Assembly: GCA_017414435.1 (NCBI GenBank)
Contig: JAFQMN010000006.1
Coordinates: 1 to 64,000 of the forward strand
Reading direction: 5' to 3'
Source: Oscillospiraceae bacterium
Lineage (GTDB): Bacteria; Bacillota; Clostridia; Oscillospirales; Ruminococcaceae
DNA length: 64,000 nt
Part shown: one piece after another, positions 53,892 to 62,983 of the stretch
Numbering within the stretch: the first letter of the stretch is position 1
Layout: every line of letters begins with the position of its first letter
The notes under the pieces: model-generated
The model's input: only the letters and a program-made list of their open reading frames with translations
What the model was told of the DNA's origin: nothing
Database searches by the model: none
Made by a program: the position numbers and the translations under genes

Positions 53892-54707
53892 ATGCAGCAG
53901 AGAATACAAAATTTTGCATTAATAGGCCAAAGTCTATTTCCGCAAATTGAAAAAGAGATTAACAGTGCATTGTTTTTACTGAGTGGTGTACATGCATCTT
54001 ATGAATATATTGAATTGAAATCGCAAAACCTGGAACATGTACTAGAAGATTTAGATGGTTTTAATGTAACAACGTTATATAAACAGGAAATAATAAAATA
54101 TCTTTCGAATATTGCAGAAGATGTTGAATTACTACAATCTGTTAACACGGTAAAACGTTTGGGTAAAGATCTTGTGGGCTATAATACAGATTCTTATGGT
54201 TTTATGCAAACTTTAAAAATGTTGAATATTTTGCCACCTAAAAGCTTTTGCATAGTAGGTGCAAATGCCACAGCCAGAGCAATTGCAGTTGAATTGGCTA
54301 ATTGGGGCGCAAATTATGTTGAAATTGCAGTGCAAAATACTAATTCGCAAGATTTAGCAACAACATTGCGTTCGCTTAGGCTTTCGAATCACAACCTGCA
54401 AATAGAAGTAAAGAAGCCAAGCGAACTAGCCGGCGGAGTAGATATGCTAATAAACACAGAGCAAATGATGCCGGTTAGCGATGTTCCAGAATCAGCGATA
54501 GTTGGAGCCAAATATGTTTTTGAAACAGAGTATAATCCAAAAGAAACCGCATTGACTAGATTGGCCAATTTGCGCAACGTTCAAGTTATAAGTGGAATAT
54601 ATATGAAAGTTTGGCAAGCGGTTATGGCACATAAAATTTGGTATGGTGCTCAGTTTAAAGAAGCAGACATTCATCGTATTCTGCAAAGGTATTTATTGCA
54701 TAAATAA
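53892..54707 (+). CDS. Shikimate dehydrogenase-like protein (AroE family), divergent
   Basis: AroE reduces 3-dehydroshikimate to shikimate with NADPH. This 271-residue protein keeps the AroE outline: FALIGQSLFPQIE at the start, GFNVTTLYKQEI, SVNTVKR, VGYNTDSYGF, a Rossmann-like region FCIVGANATARAIAVELANW, and a C-terminal helix bundle. But the SxSPxIHN motif that binds substrate is absent (FPQIEKEIN instead), and the GAGGAARA nucleotide loop is altered to GANATARA. It may have a changed substrate or be weakly active. It follows efp with a GAGTTA site. Sure of the fold family, unsure of activity. Confidence 0.75.
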   Translation: MQQRIQNFALIGQSLFPQIEKEINSALFLLSGVHASYEYIELKSQNLEHVLEDLDGFNVTTLYKQEIIKYLSNIAEDVELLQSVNTVKRLGKDLVGYNTDSYGFMQTLKMLNILPPKSFCIVGANATARAIAVELANWGANYVEIAVQNTNSQDLATTLRSLRLSNHNLQIEVKKPSELAGGVDMLINTEQMMPVSDVPESAIVGAKYVFETEYNPKETALTRLANLRNVQVISGIYMKVWQAVMAHKIWYGAQFKEADIHRILQRYLLHK

Positions 54708-54730
54708 ACGCCGAAGAGGGAGAGGTTGCT

Positions 54731-55390
54731 GTGAATGAGAAATTTGCATTTTTAAAAAATAAGAACTTTTGGGCAGGGTTTTGTATCAGTTTTTTTGCAA
54801 TAATTGGTATATGTGCTTCTGTAAGTTGGCTATGGGGTAAAACTTATAATATCTTAAGCGGTGCAAAACAAAAAGAAAAATTAGAAAGTTTTATTGAGCC
54901 AGTATTAATGTGTGATCCATTCCCATTTTCCGAAGGTTCGAACATTAGTAACAGCTTAGTGTTGCAAGCGGCTCTTAACAATATATTTTTGCACTCTAAT
55001 AAAGAATACCCTAAAAGTGAAGACAATGAATATATTATTCCTCAAAGTGATATAGAAGTTAGTGCAAGTGAATTGTTTGGGCCGAACATAAAGCTTACAC
55101 ACGGTAATCTGCGCGACCTTTCGGATTTTTATTGCAATTATTATGAAAACGAACAGGCGTATTATATTCAATATTCAACTCAAGCGAGCAATTACTTTCC
55201 TAAAGTAACAAAAATAATCAAAGAGGAAGCTTATTTAAATTTAACCGTTGGTTATATAAGACCTCAACATTTTTTATCTAAAACAAAACAAGCAGATGCA
55301 GAACCAGATAAATATATGATTTATAAGCTGAAAAAGAATAAAACAAAATATGGTTATCAAATAGTGGAAATTAAAGATGCTAGTATGTAA
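54731..55390 (+). CDS. Membrane-anchored extracellular protein, function unknown
   Basis: I cannot name this 219-residue protein. It has one N-terminal helix (FWAGFCISFFAIIGICASVSW, about residues 13-33) and an otherwise polar domain, probably exported, with EPVLMCDPFPFSEGSNISN and a mixed helix/strand pattern ending YQIVEIKDAS. I recall similar proteins with a PxPF segment of unknown role in Clostridia. The start is GTG 54731 behind AGAGG. It closes the efp run and is followed by a terminator. Confidence 0.6.
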   Translation: MNEKFAFLKNKNFWAGFCISFFAIIGICASVSWLWGKTYNILSGAKQKEKLESFIEPVLMCDPFPFSEGSNISNSLVLQAALNNIFLHSNKEYPKSEDNEYIIPQSDIEVSASELFGPNIKLTHGNLRDLSDFYCNYYENEQAYYIQYSTQASNYFPKVTKIIKEEAYLNLTVGYIRPQHFLSKTKQADAEPDKYMIYKLKKNKTKYGYQIVEIKDASM

Positions 55391-55415
55391 ACGTACAATA
55401 TTATATTATTTTTAT

Positions 55416-55447
55416 AAAAACAATCGAATTTAAGCTCGATTGTTTTT
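55416..55447 (+). terminator. Terminator after the efp-aroE-like run
   Basis: AAAAACAATCGA pairs with TCGATTGTTTTT (to 55447); the right arm supplies the T-run. Confidence 0.8.
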
Positions 55448-55493
55448 ATATTAATGTTAATGTTTTTTACTATTTGTTAATTTAATTAAAAAT

Positions 55494-55592
55494 CAAAAAA
55501 GTACAAAAAAATTGGAATTTGCGGCTTTATTAAAACAAAAATTTTATTTTGTTCCACGTGGAACAAATGTTAATAACTTTTTTGTGCGTAAA
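55494..55592 (+). repeat. Intergenic repeat with parS-like palindrome, copy 3
   Basis: TCAAAAAAGTACAAAAAAAT, then GGAATTTGCGGCTTTATTAA, the palindrome at 55550-55565, and AATGTTAATAACTTTTTTGT. It is the most complete copy and matches copy 1 nearly base for base right of the palindrome, including GTGCGTAAAA. It lies between a terminator and a kinase-like gene. Confidence 0.8.
55550..55565. promoter_or_regulatory. parS-like ParB-binding palindrome, site 3
   Basis: TGTTCCACGTGGAACA, identical to sites 1 and 2, in the same repeat context. Confidence 0.7.
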
Positions 55593-55628
55593 AATTTTGC
55601 GTAATAATTTTAATTGGGAGCAAACAAC

Positions 55629-56135
55629 ATGGTGATTATTATAACGGGAGCAACACATACAGGCAAAACGGTTTTAGCACAGAGGTTACTAGAAAAATAT
55701 AAGTATCCATATTTTTCTATAGATCATTTAAAAATGGGGCTAATTAGAAGTAAAAACACATCTCTTACACCTTTAAATGATGAAAAACTCATGCCATATT
55801 TGTGGGGAATTGTTAAAGAAATAATAAAAACCGTAATAGAAAATCAGCAGAATTTAATTATTGAGGGTGGTTATATTCCGTTTAACTGGGCAAAAGATTT
55901 TAGTGCAGAGTATTTAAAAAATATTAATTATTATTGCCTTATAATGACACCAGAATATATTAAAAAGCATTTTACAGAAATTTTAAAATATGCAAATGTA
56001 ATTGAAAAAAGAAAAAACAATTTAGAATACTCAAGTGAACAGTTAATTGCAGAAAATAATTATAATTTAGCAATGTGCCAAAAGTTCGGTAATAAATTTA
56101 TTTTAGTAGAAGATGATTATAAAATTTTAATTTAG
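55629..56135 (+). CDS. P-loop kinase-like ATPase, substrate unknown
   Basis: The 168-residue protein has Walker A GATHTGKTVLAQRLL at residues 6-20, a YFSIDHLKMGLIRS segment (lid or substrate site), ENQQNLIIEGGYIPFNW and a C-terminal basic helix region. The layout resembles small P-loop kinases of the zeta/2-phosphoglycerate kinase or adenylate kinase type. It is complete, with GGGAG before ATG 55629; the in-frame TTG 55614 is within the ribosome site. The substrate is not evident. It is 26 bases upstream of the large activase gene. Confidence 0.65.
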   Translation: MVIIITGATHTGKTVLAQRLLEKYKYPYFSIDHLKMGLIRSKNTSLTPLNDEKLMPYLWGIVKEIIKTVIENQQNLIIEGGYIPFNWAKDFSAEYLKNINYYCLIMTPEYIKKHFTEILKYANVIEKRKNNLEYSSEQLIAENNYNLAMCQKFGNKFILVEDDYKILI

Positions 56136-56161
56136 GTATTAAAAAACAAAGGAGAAAACAC

Positions 56162-59100
56162 ATGGTTTTACATGTAGGGCTGGATGTGGGTTCTACCACA
56201 ATAAAAATGGTTGTTTTAGACGAAAATTTCAATATAATAAATACATTATATAAACGCCATTTTTCTAATGTTAAAGATGCAGTTTGCCAAGTTTTAGAGC
56301 AATTGGCACATGATTATAACAAAGATGAGTTTAAAATTGCGATAACTGGTTCTGGGGCTCTAGATATAGCTAATAAATTGCAGCTTCCATTTATTCAAGA
56401 GGTAGTAGCCTGCAAGAGAGCTATAGAAAAATATATTCCTCAAACGAATGTGGTTGTTGAGCTAGGTGGTGAAGATGCAAAAATTATATATTTTGGCACC
56501 GCTATTGAGCAACGTATGAATGGTACCTGTGCAGGAGGAACAGGAGCGTTTTTAGACCAAATGGCTTCGCTATTGCATACAGATGCAAGTGGCTTAAATG
56601 AGTTGGCTAAAAATTACCACACAATTTATCCAATTGCATCAAGGTGTGGTGTTTTTGCCAAAACAGATGTTCAGCCGCTTCTGAACGAAGGTGCAGCAAA
56701 AGAAGACATTGCAGCATCGATTCTGCAGGCGGTTGTGAATCAAACTATTAGTGGGTTGGCTTGCGGAAGGCCAATACGCGGCAATGTTGCATTTTTAGGT
56801 GGACCATTAAATTATCTTTCTGAACTTAGGAAGCGTTTTGCAGAGACTTTAAATTTAGCAGAATCTCAAGTTATTGTGCCGCAAGATGCGCACCTGTTTG
56901 TTGCACTAGGTGCCAGTTGTGAAGCAATAGCGTGCAAACCCATAACCGTTTTAGAGCTTAAGGAAAAAGTTGAAGTGTTAAAACATTCAAGTTTAATAAA
57001 CACAGATAGCCTTAAACCTTTATTTAACACGGAGCAAGAATATTGTGATTTTATACAGCGCCATGCAAAGAGTAAAATGGAAAAAAAGCCAATTGAAGAT
57101 TTTGCGGGCGATTGCTTTTTGGGTATAGATGCTGGCTCTACTACATCTAAGTTGGTTTTAATTGATGAAGATGGAAATTTGCTGTATTCTGCATATAAAA
57201 GTAATGAGGGCACTCCACTTTTGAGCGTTATGAATATGCTAAAAGAACTGTATGCAAAGCTGCCAGCGGGGGTAAAAGTAAAATTCAGTGGAGTTACTGG
57301 CTATGGCGAAAAACTCATTCAAGCGGCTTTAAATGTGGATGTGAATGAAATTGAAACAATTGCGCATCTTGTGGCGGCACAACATTTTGAGCCAAATGTT
57401 ACCAGTATTGTTGACATTGGCGGGCAGGATATGAAGTACATAAAGTTGAAGAATAACGATATAGAAACTATTATGTTAAATGAAGCCTGTTCTTCTGGCT
57501 GTGGCTCTTTTTTAGAAACATTTGCAAAAAGTTTGAATTTATCTGCCGAGCAGTTTGCAAATGAGGCCTTGAAATCTAAGGCACCTGCAGATCTAGGTTC
57601 TAGATGTACAGTGTTTATGAACTCTAAAATTAAACAAGCACAAAAAGAAGGCTACAGTGTTGCTGATATTTCGGCCGGGCTTTCTTATTCTGTGGTAAAA
57701 AATGCATTACAAAAAGTTATGAAGATACGCGATCCACAGAAGCTTGGTAAGCATGTTGTGGTGCAAGGTGGTACATTTAATAATAACGCAGTTCTTAGAG
57801 CATTTGAACTTACAATAGACCAAAATGTAATAAGGCCAGATATTGCCGGGCTTATGGGTGCATATGGTATGGCGCTTATTGCTTGCGAAAAATATCAATC
57901 TGTAAAAGATGAGCTATTTGAATCAAAAATTGCAAACCTGGCTCAACTAAATAGTTTAACTATAGAACAAACTAATATACGCTGCAATAAATGTGAAAAC
58001 TGTTGTTGTTTAACTGTTAGCAAATTTGGCAACAAAAACAGCTATATATCTGGCAACCGTTGTGAAAAGGGTGCAGGGATCACTCAAAAAGAAAACACAT
58101 TACCTAATTTAGTAAAATATAAATACCAAAGAATATTTGATTATACTCCACTAAAAAAAGAAGAGGCCAAACGTGGAGTAATTGGAATTCCTAGAGTTTT
58201 AAATATGTATGAAGATTATCCATTTTGGTTTACATTTTTTACTACTTTAGGTTTTAGTGTAGTGATTTCGGAACATACAAACAGAAAGACTTACGAAAAG
58301 GGTATAGAATCTATGCCTTCAGAATCAGTTTGCTTCCCTGCAAAGTTAGCACATGGTCATATTATTAGTTTAGTTCAAAAAGGAGTAAAAACTATTTTTT
58401 ACCCTTGCATAACATATTCCAGAAAAGAATTTAAAGATGCAAATAACAATTATAATTGCCCTATAGTAACATCTTACCCAGAAGTTATTAAAAACAATGT
58501 AGAAGAGTTAAAACTTAAAGATATTAAATTTATAAATCCATTTTTAACATTTGAACCTCAAAAATTACTACAACGAATTTTAGAACTTGAAGAATTTAAA
58601 TGCTACAAACTAACCAGGCAGGAAGTCAAACGTGCGATTGCAGCAGCAGAGGCAGAGTACCAGAAATGCAAAGAAGATATATACGCAAAAGGGCAGCAAG
58701 CGCTTAAATATATGCAAGACCATAATTTAAACGGTATTGTGTTGGCGGGCAGACCTTACCATGTAGATCCGGAGATAAATCATGGCTTGGATAATTTAAT
58801 TACAAGTTTGGGCTTTTGTGTTTTAACAGAAGATAGTGTGGCAAAATATGCAAAGCTAGCACGCCCTTTGCGTGTGGTGGACCAATGGCAGTTTCATTCA
58901 AGGCTATATGCCGCGGCGGATTTTGTGGGGCGAAATAGTAACCTTGAATTGGTGCAGATTAATTCGTTTGGTTGCGGGCTAGATGCAATTACGACGGATC
59001 AGGTTGAGGAAATTTTAGCTAGTTTTAATAAAATGTACACCTTAATAAAAATAGATGAAGTGAACAATTTAGGTGCTGCAAGAATCAGATTGCGTTCTTT

Positions 59101-60412
59101 GGCAGCTAGCATTAAAAAACGTTTAGAGAAACAAAAAAACAATCAAAAAACTATTGCTGATTATCGTTTGCACAGAACTGTATTTGCTAAAGATATGAAG
59201 AAAAATTATACAATTTTAATTCCACAAATGGCGCCAATCCACTTTGAATTTTTTGAACCAATTATGCAGAGCGAGGGTTATAATGTTAAGCTGCTTAAAA
59301 GCTGTACGCAAAAAACAATTGAAACAGGTCTTAAATATGTTAATAACGACGCATGCTACCCATCTATAATAGTAGTGGGTCAATTTTTAGAAGCACTTGC
59401 AAGCGGCGAATATGACCCAGAGAAAACTGCGTTAATAATCACGCAAACAGGTGGCGGGTGCAGAGCTACAAACTATATAGGTTTTATTCGCAAGGCTTTA
59501 AAAGATGCAGGTTTTGCACAAATTCCGGTTATTTCGTTTAACGTGGGAGGTTTAGAATCTAACCCGGGATTTAAATTAAGTGTTTCGCTGGTTAATAAAC
59601 TTATAAAAGGTGTAGTTTTAGCGGATGTTTTACAAAAGATGCTATATAAAAATCGTGCATATGAATTATATGCAGGGCAAAGTGAACGGCTTTTTAAGAG
59701 TTGGTTAAAAAAAGCCAAACAGCTTGTGGTTACGGGCAGCATAAAAGAAGTTGGCGAAACCATTCAAAGAATTGTAGCAGATTTTGAACAGATTGAATTT
59801 AATAAAGCTTTAAATAAGCCAAAAGTAGGGATAGTGGGAGAGATATTGATAAAATATCACCCATATGGGAATAATTTTGTTGCAGAGCTTTTAGAAAAAG
59901 AGGGCGCAGAGGTTATTTTGCCGGATTTGATGGGCTTTGTAAAATTTATGGCAACAGATAATATTGTGGCAAATAATCTTTACACAAATAACAAAAAAGG
60001 CGCAATACTCAGTGAATTGGCGCTAAGAGTTTTAGATTTTTTTGAAAAAGCCACAAAAAAAGCTTTAGCTAGTTCGAAAAAAAGTTACTTAAAGCCAGTT
60101 GAAATTTGGAATTTAGCAAAGAAGGTTAAACCGATTTTATCTGTAGGGAATCAATCTGGAGAGGGTTGGTTTTTAACAGCAGAAATGCTTGAGTATATAG
60201 AAAATGATATAACAAATATAGTTTGTGTACAGCCGTTTGCGTGTTTGCCAAATCATGTGGTTGGCAAAGGGGTTATTAAAACAATTAGAGAAACATACCC
60301 CAAAGCTAATATTGTGCCAATTGATTATGATCCGGGAGCAAGCCAAGCTAATCAGATAAATCGTATAAAATTGTTGATGTCTGTTGCTAAAGATAACATG
60401 AAACAAAAGTAA
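56162..60412 (+). CDS. Giant 2-hydroxyacyl-CoA dehydratase activase-like protein (tandem BcrAD domains plus DUF2229 and HgdB-like region)
   Basis: At 1416 residues this is the fused activase type known in Clostridia. Domain 1 (about 1-300) and domain 2 (about 320-590) are both BcrA/BadF ASKHA ATPases, with LDVGSTTIKM and GIDAGSTTSK, VVELGGEDAK and DIGGQDMKYI, and the cluster-binding cysteines in NGTCAGGTGAFLDQM, SRCGVFAKTD, NEACSSGCGSFLE and SRCTVFMNS. A Cys-rich linker (CNKCENCCCL) follows near residue 610, then the DUF2229-like region (GVIGIPRVLNMYEDYPFW) and an HgdB-like C-terminal half with NNDACYPSIIVVGQ. Activases drive ATP-dependent electron transfer to dehydratases. The true substrate of the fused form is unknown; it may act on its own. 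Confidence 0.9.
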   Translation: MVLHVGLDVGSTTIKMVVLDENFNIINTLYKRHFSNVKDAVCQVLEQLAHDYNKDEFKIAITGSGALDIANKLQLPFIQEVVACKRAIEKYIPQTNVVVELGGEDAKIIYFGTAIEQRMNGTCAGGTGAFLDQMASLLHTDASGLNELAKNYHTIYPIASRCGVFAKTDVQPLLNEGAAKEDIAASILQAVVNQTISGLACGRPIRGNVAFLGGPLNYLSELRKRFAETLNLAESQVIVPQDAHLFVALGASCEAIACKPITVLELKEKVEVLKHSSLINTDSLKPLFNTEQEYCDFIQRHAKSKMEKKPIEDFAGDCFLGIDAGSTTSKLVLIDEDGNLLYSAYKSNEGTPLLSVMNMLKELYAKLPAGVKVKFSGVTGYGEKLIQAALNVDVNEIETIAHLVAAQHFEPNVTSIVDIGGQDMKYIKLKNNDIETIMLNEACSSGCGSFLETFAKSLNLSAEQFANEALKSKAPADLGSRCTVFMNSKIKQAQKEGYSVADISAGLSYSVVKNALQKVMKIRDPQKLGKHVVVQGGTFNNNAVLRAFELTIDQNVIRPDIAGLMGAYGMALIACEKYQSVKDELFESKIANLAQLNSLTIEQTNIRCNKCENCCCLTVSKFGNKNSYISGNRCEKGAGITQKENTLPNLVKYKYQRIFDYTPLKKEEAKRGVIGIPRVLNMYEDYPFWFTFFTTLGFSVVISEHTNRKTYEKGIESMPSESVCFPAKLAHGHIISLVQKGVKTIFYPCITYSRKEFKDANNNYNCPIVTSYPEVIKNNVEELKLKDIKFINPFLTFEPQKLLQRILELEEFKCYKLTRQEVKRAIAAAEAEYQKCKEDIYAKGQQALKYMQDHNLNGIVLAGRPYHVDPEINHGLDNLITSLGFCVLTEDSVAKYAKLARPLRVVDQWQFHSRLYAAADFVGRNSNLELVQINSFGCGLDAITTDQVEEILASFNKMYTLIKIDEVNNLGAARIRLRSLAASIKKRLEKQKNNQKTIADYRLHRTVFAKDMKKNYTILIPQMAPIHFEFFEPIMQSEGYNVKLLKSCTQKTIETGLKYVNNDACYPSIIVVGQFLEALASGEYDPEKTALIITQTGGGCRATNYIGFIRKALKDAGFAQIPVISFNVGGLESNPGFKLSVSLVNKLIKGVVLADVLQKMLYKNRAYELYAGQSERLFKSWLKKAKQLVVTGSIKEVGETIQRIVADFEQIEFNKALNKPKVGIVGEILIKYHPYGNNFVAELLEKEGAEVILPDLMGFVKFMATDNIVANNLYTNNKKGAILSELALRVLDFFEKATKKALASSKKSYLKPVEIWNLAKKVKPILSVGNQSGEGWFLTAEMLEYIENDITNIVCVQPFACLPNHVVGKGVIKTIRETYPKANIVPIDYDPGASQANQINRIKLLMSVAKDNMKQK

Positions 60413-60507
60413 GATTTATTATTATTTTTTATTTATTGTAATTGAAATGCTAATATGATAAAATTTATTTATGTTGGATAATTTATTGTTAAGAAAGGCA
60501 GTTATTT

Positions 60508-61047
60508 ATGAATGTTATTACGGGCAAGGCACGCGGAGCAAGGTTAGAAGCACCAAACTCCACTATTACCAGGCCTACATCTGGGATTGTTAAAGAAGCG
60601 ATATTTAATATAATTCAATTTATTGTGCCAGGAGCTAAAGTGCTGGACCTTTTTGCAGGCTCCGGACAGTTGGGAATAGAAGCTTTAAGCCGAGGTGCTG
60701 CGCTTGCTACTTTTGTGGAAGCTAGCACTGTGGCTAAAAATGCGATTATAGCAAATTTAAAACGTACCAAATTGCAAGATTATGCGGTGGTAAAGCAGCA
60801 GCGAGCAGAGGATTTTTTGAACAGCAATAATGTTTTATTTGATATTGTAATTTTAGATCCGCCGTATTATAAGAATATAATTAATGAACTCATGCCAAAA
60901 ATTATAAAAAGCACTGCACCAAACGGAATAATAATATGCGAAATGGCAAAGGCAGACGAAATTGCAGATAGTTTTGGTGTGTGGCATAAAGAGAAAACAT
61001 ACTATTACGGTAAAAAAAGTTTAGTTGTTTTTAAAGAAGCTAATTAG
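60508..61047 (+). CDS. rsmD: 16S rRNA (guanine966-N2)-methyltransferase RsmD
   Basis: RsmD methylates G966 in 16S rRNA. The 179-residue protein has VITGKARGARLEAP at the start, TRPTSGIVKEAIFNI, SAM-binding VLDLFAGSGQLGIEALSRGA near residue 46, and the catalytic DPPYY. Length is typical. In many Firmicutes coaD follows; here dxs follows after 19 bases. Coding is on the plus strand with a AAAGGCA ribosome site. Confidence 0.95.
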   Translation: MNVITGKARGARLEAPNSTITRPTSGIVKEAIFNIIQFIVPGAKVLDLFAGSGQLGIEALSRGAALATFVEASTVAKNAIIANLKRTKLQDYAVVKQQRAEDFLNSNNVLFDIVILDPPYYKNIINELMPKIIKSTAPNGIIICEMAKADEIADSFGVWHKEKTYYYGKKSLVVFKEAN

Positions 61048-61066
61048 TTAAAAGGGAGCAAATAAG

Positions 61067-62983
61067 ATGGCATATAAGCATTTATATAATATTAATTCGC
61101 CTAAAGATATAAAAAATATGAATATTAAAGAACTGCAAGAATTATCTGCAGAGTTGAGAACAAAAATTATTGATACGGTTTCTAAAAATGGTGGGCATTT
61201 GGCATCTAACTTAGGTGTGGTTGAATTAACCATTGCATTACATAAAACCTTTGATTTAGAGCAGGATAAAATTATTTGGGATGTTGGCCATCAGGGGTAT
61301 GCTCACAAGCTTTTAACCGGCCGCAGAGATAGGTTTGCTACATTGCGAAAAGCAGGTGGAATTTCTGGTTTTATAAACCCCAAAGAAAGTAAGTACGATA
61401 CTTTTCTTGCAGGGCATAGCAGCACCTCGATTTCTGCAGCATTGGGTATAGCAAAAACAAATGAACTAAAAGGCTCATTAGCATATACTATTTCTGTGAT
61501 TGGAGACGGGGCTTTGACTGGTGGGCTTGCCTTTGAAGGGTTGAACAATGCAGGGGAAGGGACAAAAAATTTTATTGTAGTTCTTAATGATAACAGTATG
61601 TCTATTAATAAAAATCAAGGCAGTATAGCAAATTATTTGAATAATATTCGTAGTAGTTATTTTTATTTGAATTTAAAGAGTAAAACAGTTGATATATTAA
61701 GTAAAGTACCACTTTTAGGAAAGCCGCTAATATCAATTACACGTGCAGTGAAAAATAAAGTAAAAGCGTTAATTTACCCTAAAACTATATTTGAAAATTT
61801 GGGATTTGTATATTTAGGTCCGGTGGATGGAAATAACTTAAAAAATTTAATGTATATATTTTCTTGTGCAAAAAAGATGCAAAAACCTGTGCTAGTGCAT
61901 GTTAAAACTAAAAAAGGTAAAGGGTATCTTCCTGCGGAGGTGAAGCCGGAGACATATCATAACTACTCTAGTAATGTGGTAAAAGAACGAACTTTTTCAT
62001 CTAATTTTGGAGAGTGTATTTTAAAACTTGCTCAAAATAATAAGCGAATTTGCACAATTACAGCAGCTATGCGAGATCAAGTGGGACTTTTGGAATTTGC
62101 AAAGCAGTTGCCTAACCGCTTTTTTGATGTGGGAATAGCAGAAGAGCATGCAATTACATTTGCCGCTGGAATGGCAACTAATGGTTTTATTCCAGTGGTT
62201 GCAATATATTCTACGTTTTTGCAGCGCGGGTTCGACCAGCTTGTTAATGATGTTGCGTGCCAGAATTGCCATGTTGTTCTTGCAGTGGATAGAGCCGGCT
62301 TTGTTGGTGAAGATGGAGAAACTCATCAAGGTTTATTAGACGCCGCTTTTTTAAGCACGATTCCTAATACAACAATATATGCGCCGTCTAGCTACAAAGA
62401 ACAGGAACAATGCTTAGCTTGGGCAATAAGTGGCAAAGGGCTTTGTGTGGTGCGTTATCCTAAAGGTAGCGAGCATAGTGCAGCTGATAGCTTTTTTGAG
62501 CCGAACAAAGAATATTTGTGGCTGCCACAGCCAGATAAAGACATCTTGCTTGTAACGTATGGCAGACTTTTTGAAACGCTTGTGGAGCTTCCGGAACGGT
62601 TTAAAAAATTGGGCATTAGTGTATCTTTACTTAAATTGATAAAAATACACCCTATTTTAGATAAGGTTTTAAAGATAGCAAGTGATTACCGCACGGTTAT
62701 ATTTTTAGAAGAAGGAATTGAAACGGGTTCTATTGCACAGCAATTTGGAGCTAAATTGCATCAAGTGGGAGGCAAAACAAACTTCTTTATGCGAGCAGTA
62801 CAAGATAAATTTATTGAGCAAGGCTCAATTGAACAGCAATACAAGCAGATAGGTTTAGATATAGCTTCGATTGAGCAGTTTATAAAAGAGGCATCTTTAA
62901 CGGTGATTAAAAGAAAAAACCGAGAAGGTTTTAAAGCTGCAAAAGAAAAGGTACAGGATCTGAATTTTAAAGGAGCTAATTGA
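61067..62983 (+). CDS. dxs: 1-Deoxy-D-xylulose-5-phosphate synthase
   Basis: Dxs joins pyruvate and glyceraldehyde-3-phosphate using thiamine diphosphate, starting the MEP isoprenoid pathway. The 638-residue protein has LASNLGVVELTIALH, IWDVGHQGYAHK, the thiamine-binding GDGALTGGLAFEGLNNAG, DNSMSINKNQG, and the transketolase-like central domain with DRAGFVGEDGETHQG and the C-terminal LEEGIETGS. Order dxs-tlyA-argR is typical of Firmicutes; xseA/xseB/ispA are not before it. GGGAG precedes ATG. Confidence 0.97.
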   Translation: MAYKHLYNINSPKDIKNMNIKELQELSAELRTKIIDTVSKNGGHLASNLGVVELTIALHKTFDLEQDKIIWDVGHQGYAHKLLTGRRDRFATLRKAGGISGFINPKESKYDTFLAGHSSTSISAALGIAKTNELKGSLAYTISVIGDGALTGGLAFEGLNNAGEGTKNFIVVLNDNSMSINKNQGSIANYLNNIRSSYFYLNLKSKTVDILSKVPLLGKPLISITRAVKNKVKALIYPKTIFENLGFVYLGPVDGNNLKNLMYIFSCAKKMQKPVLVHVKTKKGKGYLPAEVKPETYHNYSSNVVKERTFSSNFGECILKLAQNNKRICTITAAMRDQVGLLEFAKQLPNRFFDVGIAEEHAITFAAGMATNGFIPVVAIYSTFLQRGFDQLVNDVACQNCHVVLAVDRAGFVGEDGETHQGLLDAAFLSTIPNTTIYAPSSYKEQEQCLAWAISGKGLCVVRYPKGSEHSAADSFFEPNKEYLWLPQPDKDILLVTYGRLFETLVELPERFKKLGISVSLLKLIKIHPILDKVLKIASDYRTVIFLEEGIETGSIAQQFGAKLHQVGGKTNFFMRAVQDKFIEQGSIEQQYKQIGLDIASIEQFIKEASLTVIKRKNREGFKAAKEKVQDLNFKGAN

